Origin: Prolixibacteraceae bacterium | GTDB lineage: Bacteria > Bacteroidota > Bacteroidia > Bacteroidales > Prolixibacteraceae | Length of the DNA: 64,000 nt | Direction: 5' to 3' | Assembly: GCA_021740385.1 (NCBI GenBank) | Contig: JAIOZY010000002.1 | Coordinates: 117,209-181,208, forward strand | Shown here: piece after piece, positions 57,890-64,000 of the stretch | Numbering within the stretch: the first letter of the stretch is position 1 | Layout of the letters: the number at the start of each line of letters is the position of its first letter | The notes under the pieces: model-generated | The model's input: only the letters and a program-made list of their open reading frames with translations | The model's database searches: none | What the model was told of the DNA's origin: nothing | Program-made: the position numbers and the translations under genes

Positions 57890-58010
57890 ACTACCTTACT
57901 GGTAGCCCTGTTCTCCCCCTTGGGGGGAGTTAGAGGGGGCTTATTAAAGAACGTTACTACCTAACCGATAGCCCTTTATTCCCCTCCTTGGGAGGGGCTA
58001 GGGGAGGCCT
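57890..58010. repeat. Two 65-bp-type units
   Basis: Units start at about 57,890 and 57,946 with AAAGAACGTTACTACC and carry the CTCCCCC/GGGGGGAG-type hairpin. The second ends directly at the stop codon of the next leftward gene. Confidence 0.8.
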
Positions 58011-59021
58011 TTACGGCGACACGTAAACCACACTGGTGTTGGGTATGCCCCAAAGGGTGCGGGTTTGGGTATAACTGCCCGAACCGTTGTCGCTTGTTTC
58101 TACTATATAAGAACTGCCCGAATATGCTTTGACCGATGACTGCTCTATCGATAGTTGTACTGCATAATCGGATGTTATATCGCCAATGAGTTGTACCTCG
58201 AAGGTAACATCATCGGTATTAAATACTTCGGCATCATCAACGGTAACGGTTAATGTAAACGATGTTTCATCGCCGGTTATCTCCCAGTCGTAGCCTTCGG
58301 GGGAGGTTTGTCCGTTTGTAGCGGCAAAAGGCATAATGGAATGTATGCTGTTATTTACGCTACCCGATGTAACCGTAAACGAACCGGTAAATTCCCAACT
58401 GTTTATGGTGAAATTATCTGCTTTCAACATGCTAACGGTGAAAGGCACCGTTGTAATTTCGTCGCGTATGTTTAACACACCGGCGGCATTGTCCCATATT
58501 GAACCGGTCATGCTGTTACAGGTAAAATCGTTGGCGGGCAGGGTTACATAAAATGTGTTTGCAATAATGTTAATATCAAACCGGCGGCGGGCAAGGCATG
58601 CACCACCGGAATACTCGGCATAGATTAAGTGCAGGGTTGCGCCATTGCTGAAAATATTCACATTTTCATCAAACAATATTTCAATGTAGGCATTTCCTTC
58701 AAGGATGGTCCGCCCTTTTACCCATGAAAGTGCGTTGGTCAATTCATAACTGTCGGAACCGTCGGGTGCCGTACCATTAATTGCTTCGGCTTCGTTATCG
58801 TAAATAATCCATTCGTAGGTGTTTCCTGCATCGCCCATGGGTATTACCGAATACTGGTGCCACGAGTTCAGGTATGGATTATCGGAGGTGTTTTGGGCAT
58901 GGGCATAGCGCGGCATGGCCGAAAGCAGGATGAGAAGCAAGCCCCACCCCAGCCCTCCCCGCCAGCCGGCGGGAGGGAGAAGCCTCTGCCAAATTTTTGC
59001 TATGTTTTGTGCCTTAAACAT
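58011..59021 (-). CDS. Secreted family protein E with a repeat inside its signal peptide
   Basis: A 336-residue exported protein. Its N-terminus M-F-K-A-Q-N-I-A-K ... L-L-I-L-L-S-A-M-P-R-Y-A-H-A-Q matches the signal peptide of the giant protein at 42,380 (N-I-A-K ... A-L-I-L-L-S-A-W-P), but 13 or 14 residues (L-P-P-A-G-W-R-G-G-L-G-W-G-L) are inserted in the hydrophobic core. Module: H-Q-Y-S-V ... N-T-Y-E-W, Cys in G-G-A-C-L-A-R-R, second Cys in D-F-T-C-N-S. It ends I-P-N-T-S-V-V-Y-V-S-P. No sorting domain. Confidence 0.78.
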   Translation of the reverse strand: MFKAQNIAKIWQRLLPPAGWRGGLGWGLLLILLSAMPRYAHAQNTSDNPYLNSWHQYSVIPMGDAGNTYEWIIYDNEAEAINGTAPDGSDSYELTNALSWVKGRTILEGNAYIEILFDENVNIFSNGATLHLIYAEYSGGACLARRRFDINIIANTFYVTLPANDFTCNSMTGSIWDNAAGVLNIRDEITTVPFTVSMLKADNFTINSWEFTGSFTVTSGSVNNSIHSIMPFAATNGQTSPEGYDWEITGDETSFTLTVTVDDAEVFNTDDVTFEVQLIGDITSDYAVQLSIEQSSVKAYSGSSYIVETSDNGSGSYTQTRTLWGIPNTSVVYVSP

Positions 59022-59601
59022 CTATCATTTACTATTCTTAATATTTTTTTCTTTTTCAGACTCTTTCAGGTCTGTTAGACGCTGAAAGGTCGGGATTTTC
59101 ATTTCCAACTCTTTTTATTGTGGCCGATACAGCGTGCTGCCTTTTATCAGCGGCGGTAGATCGGCTCTGGGTTGTTTTGGCCTTTCTTTCCACAGGGCGC
59201 TGCCCTGTGCTATTATCTTACGCCCCCTTGGGGCTTGTGTCTCAATCCAAAATGTTATTTCAAACATTTAAAGAACGTTACTACCTTGCTGGTAGTTACC
59301 CACTCCCCCTTTCCGCGAGCGCCATAGCTACTCGTCCGACGCCATAGGCTTTGGCCGACGGCTGTCAGCGGACCGCGTGCCGCCTAAAGCTTTAGCGGTG
59401 GCGCAGGCGCTAGGGGCTGGGGGGTGACTGAGGCCGATACAGCGTGCTTCCTTTTTGGGGCTGCGGCAGATCGGCCTTGGGTTGAATTATCATTTATATT
59501 CCCCGGCATAAATGCCGGGGCTATTATTATTCAACCCTTTTAGGGTTGTCAATTCCATCGATTTAAAGAACGTGTTTAAATGGAGTGGTTTAGGGTGAGG
59601 C
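59022..59601. repeat. Two head units and partial 65-bp units
   Basis: Head units start with GGCCGATACAGCGTGC at 59,122 and 59,432; palindromes ACAGGGCGCTGCCCTGT and CCCCGGCATAAATGCCGGGG follow; AAAGAACGT occurs at 59,270 and 59,565. Between them, 59,330-59,420 is GC-rich with CGCCATAGC-type words. No gene seen. Confidence 0.8.
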
Positions 59602-62600
59602 CTAATCCATTCCATCGATATTACCCGGTATGGGTAAATTCTTTATTAAATGCAGAACGTTGTTCTGATCGCTGCTGGCATCGTCGCCAACAGTATCGTC
59701 GTTTTCGGTGCCAAGCTGCGTATTTTCATCCACTTCGGTGCTTTGCCCCGTTATATTTGAAAGCGCTACTTCTACCAATTGCGTTGTGCCGTGTATATCG
59801 TTATATTCTACCTCAAGAGTTATTATTGTTGTGGGTGTGCCTGCATTGTACTCAACGGTTACCGTGCCTGTTTCGGTTGCAGGGGCGGTCATTCCCAACC
59901 CGTTTGAGGTAAAGGTAACGGAATTTACCGAAGCATCGTTGCCGCCACCGCCGTTTTCGGCAATGGTGATGGCATAATCGAAGCTCCAGTCGTTTTCATA
60001 GAAATCGGAAACAAGGTTAATGGCATAGGAAACGGTTGTTGTTGTTCCGGTGCCATCCGGTTGTACCCCAATCCCAACCTCGAGTATGTCGGTATCGGTA
60101 TCGGGGCAGATGTCAATTTCATCGTCGATATCGACATCGAAGGGCCCGTTTAGTGTGAAGGTGTAGCTGCGCTCATTGGGGCAACTGCTCACGGCATGTA
60201 TTTCGGTAAAAACCAAATCGAAAGTGTTTTCGGCGGCAAGGGTGCCATCAAAAGTTACGGTTGCCGTAACATCGGTGCCGGCATTGTTTACAGTCAAAGA
60301 ATAATCGACACCTTCGGTATAGGGAGTGGTGCGGTCACCCTGGTCGTAAATTTCCCAGTAAGCATTTCCATTGGAGAGGTTGGCCGCATTTTCCATGGTT
60401 ATAAAATAATCGTGGGTAGAATATTGCAGGGGTTGGTCGGCCCCACCTGTAAACCCTTCATCGGTTGCACCAACTGTTATGTTATCTGACAAATGGGGTG
60501 TGTGTTCAACGGTAACAGTGTAAATGTGTTTCTCTACATCGTTGTTGTTTTGGTCGGTAACACGGTAATACACTTCCGATACCCCTTCCCAAAATGTGAA
60601 CTCATCGGGGTTTCCAACAGTCCAGGGAATGCTGTGGGTATTGTTGGTAGTATGGTAAACCCGGTAGCGTATGGCACCGCTTGCCGCGTTATCGATAAAC
60701 CATTGCCCGGTGTTGCAATTATCCGTAATGTCGGTTGCAATAAGCGCCATGCCCGTTATGGCGATGTTTTGATCGGCCGTGTTTTCGGCACAGTACGTGG
60801 GGGTTGAAAGGTCTTTTACAATTTCGGGGTCGATGCCATCGAGCACGATAAAATCCTGTGTGAGTGTTGAATTTTCATTTCCGCAGGCATCGGTAATGGT
60901 ATAGGTGCGTTCAACGGTGTAGGAGCAACCGGTACCCACGGTTTCATCCTGATCGAATTCAACGATTAAACCGGCATCGCCGGGAGAACAATCGTCGGTA
61001 ACCGTTACACCGGCGGCTTCAATTTCGGCCACCGTGGCATAAGCTGCCGGCAGATCGGCAATTTGGTTGTAGGGCCCCTGCGAGTATACAAGGGTTCCGC
61101 TCCATTCAGGCGCTTGGGTGTCTTCAATGGTAAAAATGGCCGAAGTGTTGTCAGAATTACCTGCCGGATCGGTCACGGTAAAGGTTACTTCCTGCTCTTT
61201 TGCATTGCCGCAATCCGTGGTCCAGCCACCGGCGTCGTAGTCGTTTGTCCATATAAACTGTAAAGGCGAAACGCAGGGATCGGAAGCCACGGCACCGCCG
61301 TGACTGTTCAGCCAGTTGTTGAGTTGGGTAAGGTTCCCTTCACCATCGCATTCCACGGTCAAGGGCGATGCTTCTGTGTCAATTGTGGGCGCAGTTACAT
61401 CTTCTACAGTTATTACCTGTATGTGTTCATTTGCCGCGTTGCAATTGTCCTGGGCGCTCCAGGTACGTGTAATGGAATAGTTGTAATAGGCCGGGTCGGC
61501 CGGGTCGAGAACCCGTGTGCTAACCTGGCTGTAGGAATAGGTTGGGTTAATGTCGCAGTTTTCGTTGTAGGTAAATACCTGCGCTGCGGGTATGTTGTTA
61601 CAATCGACTGTTACAGAAGGAGCTAATGTATTAACGTTTTCATTCCATTCCGGCTGGTCGTTGTCTTCTACCGTAATTTCGCGGGTATGGAAAATGGAAT
61701 TCCCGCAGGCATCGGTCACGGTCCAGGTGCGGAAAATGGTGTATGCATTGTCGTCGCAGGTACCGCTTTCACCGTCGGCATTGCGGTTATTGGATGATGT
61801 GTAGGTGATGTCGGGATCCGGTATGCAATCATCGGCGGCAAAAACATCCGTGCCAATTTCGGCCGGAGTAGGTATCGCGTGACAATCTACGGTAATGTCG
61901 GGCAAAAGGTCGGCAATGGTAACCGGTGTACCCCCTGCATCGGTGAAATAGGGATCGGTCGTGTCGTCGACAATGATATCTGCCTGATAGGTACTGGTTT
62001 GATCACACCCATCGGTTACGGTAAAGGTTACCGTTGTAATGCTTCCTGCGCCGCAGGTTTGGCCGCTTAGGCTGGTATAGTCGTTATCGATGGTAAAGCC
62101 TTCGGTATGGCAGTTATCGGTAATGTCGTTGTCGATGTCGATTCCGGCATAATTGCCGAGCCAGGTGGTAATTGCGGCTGAATGATCGGCACCGTCGGTA
62201 CATTCGAGGGTTAAATCGGTGGGGGTTTCATTAACAACCGGCCCTTCGTTGTCGATGAAATATTCAAATACCTGTGTACATTGGCTGGTGGCTCTTAATT
62301 GCATGGTGGGGCTGCCCTGTATTTGAATGTCGTAAGTGAGGGTAATGTCCCTGTCGCGGCTTACAAGGCATTCGGGGCCATCGGGATCGCCCAGTACGGC
62401 GGACTGGGAGGCAATGAAAGTAAGGATGTTGTATGTACGTAACCACGAGAACCAATCGGGCAGCACCGGGGTTGCATCACCGCCAAAATCTTCGGCTTGC
62501 ATGTTGCATTCATGGTGTGCTTCAACCGTACCGGCTGGGCAAACACTTCCGAAACCAAAATGCGAAGCAACAACAATGTTGTGGGTTACCGATTTTGGGT

Positions 62601-63876
62601 GGTTACCGGTAGCATCGTTATAGTCCCAGCGTACCGTTGTTTGCCCCAGGGCAAAATCGGCATTAAAGGTAAAAATGTCATCTTCCGTTCCGTCATCAAT
62701 GTCTTCAATTACAAATGGGCCGGTTACTGTTTGTGTGCCGTTGTTATGGGTAAGGGTAACCGTAACTTCGCCCATGCTGCAGTTATCGGTAATGGTGGCC
62801 GGAATGCTCAGGTTATAGGTTTCGTCCTCGTTATCGGCAAAAATGTAAAAGCGCTGGCCGGGGTCAAAGGATCCCTCGAAATTGTAATCGCCGGCATCGG
62901 TTGGTTCCGAAGCGTCCACAAAGTCAAATACCGGATCGGTAATGTCCTCGAGCTGAACCGTGTATGTATAGGTGTTGGTATTTCCGGCTTTGTCCTCGAT
63001 GTGCCAGGTTACATCGGTTTCCGAATCGGAGAAATAGTAGCCATCGGTTGGGTCGTTGGGCGTAACAAGGTTCACGTCATACTCCGTTGCATCGCCTTCG
63101 AAAGTGACCCAGATGCGTTCGATCTCGCAGTTGTCATCGCCGGTGAGGCTCATGTCGACCCCCGACCCGGCTTTGTCGTGGGTATAGTCGCAACCCACAC
63201 CGGCATCGAAGGTAAATAGTAGCGGTGAGGTGGTAAACCCGGGGTTTTCGTTATCGCTGACGGTAATGGTATTGGTGCCGGTTGTTACGTTGCCCGAGTA
63301 GTCGGTAATCCTCCATTGAACCTGGGTTTCCCCCACATCGTAACTGTCCGATGCATTGCTGCTTTGGGTATACCCGCCCCAGGCAACCGTGCCCCAGTCG
63401 GTTTCATCGTCGTAACGCCAGCGGGTTTGGTATTCAACGGTTTCCACGTTGCCGCAGTCGTCGTAATAGTTGTCGCCGGCATCCTCGCCCTCATAAATGC
63501 GGAGTATTACGGAACCCTGGCAGGAACCGGGTATGTTGTTCACCGAAACGTCGGCAGGAAGGGTCAGGGTGGGTGGCGTATCATCCCCGACATCGATGGT
63601 TGCAGAAGCCGGTGGATCGGATAAGCAGCCATTTTCATCGGTTACCGTTACTTCAACCGTGGCGCTAACCGGTACCAAAGCAGGTGCTACCACATCCCAT
63701 GAAACGCCGTAGGTGTTGTACAAATCGCCCCCGGAAACTTTTGTGCCTGTGTGCTCGGTGATTTCCCAGTCGTAGGCAGCGTATTCCTGGTCCAGTTCGT
63801 AAACCACTTCGTTTAGGGGGCAGTAATAGCCCGAGTTGGAGGTGACACCGCCATCAACCGTTAGTGTAATAATTCT
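59602..63876 (-). pseudogene. Giant HYR-like repeat protein, 5' end lost
   Basis: At least 1,401 residues are open from a GTG at 63,807, and the frame stays open back to a TAA at 63,877-63,879. No ATG, no signal peptide and no plausible start exist. The protein has repeated HYR-like/Ig segments (D-D-T-P-P-T-L-T-L-P-A-D-V, D-N-E-N-P-G-F, E-D-I-T-D-P-V-F) and Cys-rich D-N-C steps, then the shared module near the C-terminus (H-D-Y-F-I ... A-Y-W-E-I, Cys in V-S-S-C-P-N-E-R, Cys in I-D-I-C-P-D) and the ending N-L-P-I-P-G-N-I-D-G-M-D. A transposase end abuts it, so the gene was probably cut by insertion. It may still be transcribed but is unlikely to be exported. Confidence 0.8.
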
Positions 63877-63884
63877 TTAATAAG

Positions 63885-64000
63885 TTAACTTATTCTCAAA
63901 GCCTCACCAGTGTAAGTCCACCGAAAAGGTTTAGCCCTTGTGTTATTATATATTTTGACATATTCAATTAATTGCGAGGCCAATTGCTCTGATGATTGCC
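63885..64000 (-). mobile_element. C-terminal end of an IS630-family transposase (partial)
   Basis: The last 116 bases encode, leftward, Q-L-A-S-Q-L-I-E-Y-V-K-I-Y-N-N-T-R-A-K-P and then F-R-W-T-Y-T-G-E-A-L before a TAA at 63,885-63,887. The Y-N-x-x-x-A-K-P-F-x-W-T-Y-x-G ending is characteristic of IS630/Tc1-mariner-type DDE transposases. The catalytic part lies outside the window. The element end should be within 63,860-63,884, possibly next to a TA dinucleotide, the usual target of this family. Confidence 0.8.

Noticed and set aside
49405..59021. Type A or B T9SS sorting domains on the small secreted proteins
   Set aside because: None ends in the N-P or F-S-P-N-G-D-G type domains seen in the 42,380 gene; the endings are much shorter Pro-containing motifs.
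1..64000. tRNA, rRNA or integrase genes that would mark a genomic island
   Set aside because: I saw no tRNA cloverleaf, rRNA segment or tyrosine integrase; the only mobile element seen is the partial IS630-type transposase at the right edge.

Overview
The window looks like chromosomal DNA of a Bacteroidota bacterium, probably a free-living Bacteroidales/Marinilabiliales-type organism; the exact lineage is inference. The grounds are a PorP/SprF-OmpA type IX secretion (T9SS) locus with a type B sorting domain, a sigma/FecR/STN-TonB receptor/DUF4249 set, a DAHP synthase-chorismate mutase fusion, DapL, DUF3108 and DUF4159 proteins, and promoter-like TAnnTTTG boxes.

Bases 1-35,830 are mostly housekeeping. 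They hold radC, a divergent group (metallophosphoesterase, permuted NlpC/P60-like lipoprotein, tsaB), a sixA-rsmE-DUF4159 operon, a LOG-family protein, a decayed potassium channel, ppk2, a zinc-site-less sirtuin, RNase R, dapL, a sigma/anti-sigma/TonB-receptor unit, metH, hsp20, tyrA with the DAHP synthase-chorismate mutase fusion, a large TlpA-type thioredoxin protein, phoH, purC and asd. The regulatory highlight is 25,610-25,736. A 20-codon leader peptide with six consecutive Phe/Tyr codons is followed by an antiterminator/terminator pair directly upstream of tyrA, which fits an aromatic amino acid attenuator. An AAA ATPase and a shortened partner gene sit between phoH and purC.

Bases 35,950-64,000 are an accessory, surface-oriented region. 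A lamin-tail-domain secreted protein reads rightward. Facing it is a long leftward block, in transcription order: truncated giant HYR-like protein, four secreted proteins interrupted by a GIY-YIG gene and two tiny paralogous proteins, another secreted protein, a 2,105-residue DUF11/Ig-like protein with a type B T9SS sorting domain, PorP/SprF, and an OmpA/PD40 protein. Seven proteins of the block share one module (H-x-[YFL]-x-[VI] ... [FYA]-x-W ... C). The six that lack the T9SS domain also share a second Cys-led beta region and a short Pro-containing C-terminal motif. I infer a co-expressed family of surface or matrix proteins built around one PorP/SprF exporter.

Gaps in this block are filled with structured repeats: 65-bp tandem units, a roughly 150-bp palindromic head unit, GTCATTTCGA-type elements and microsatellites. 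One repeat has entered a signal peptide in frame. The head of the block is cut by the end of an IS630-family transposase at the window edge.
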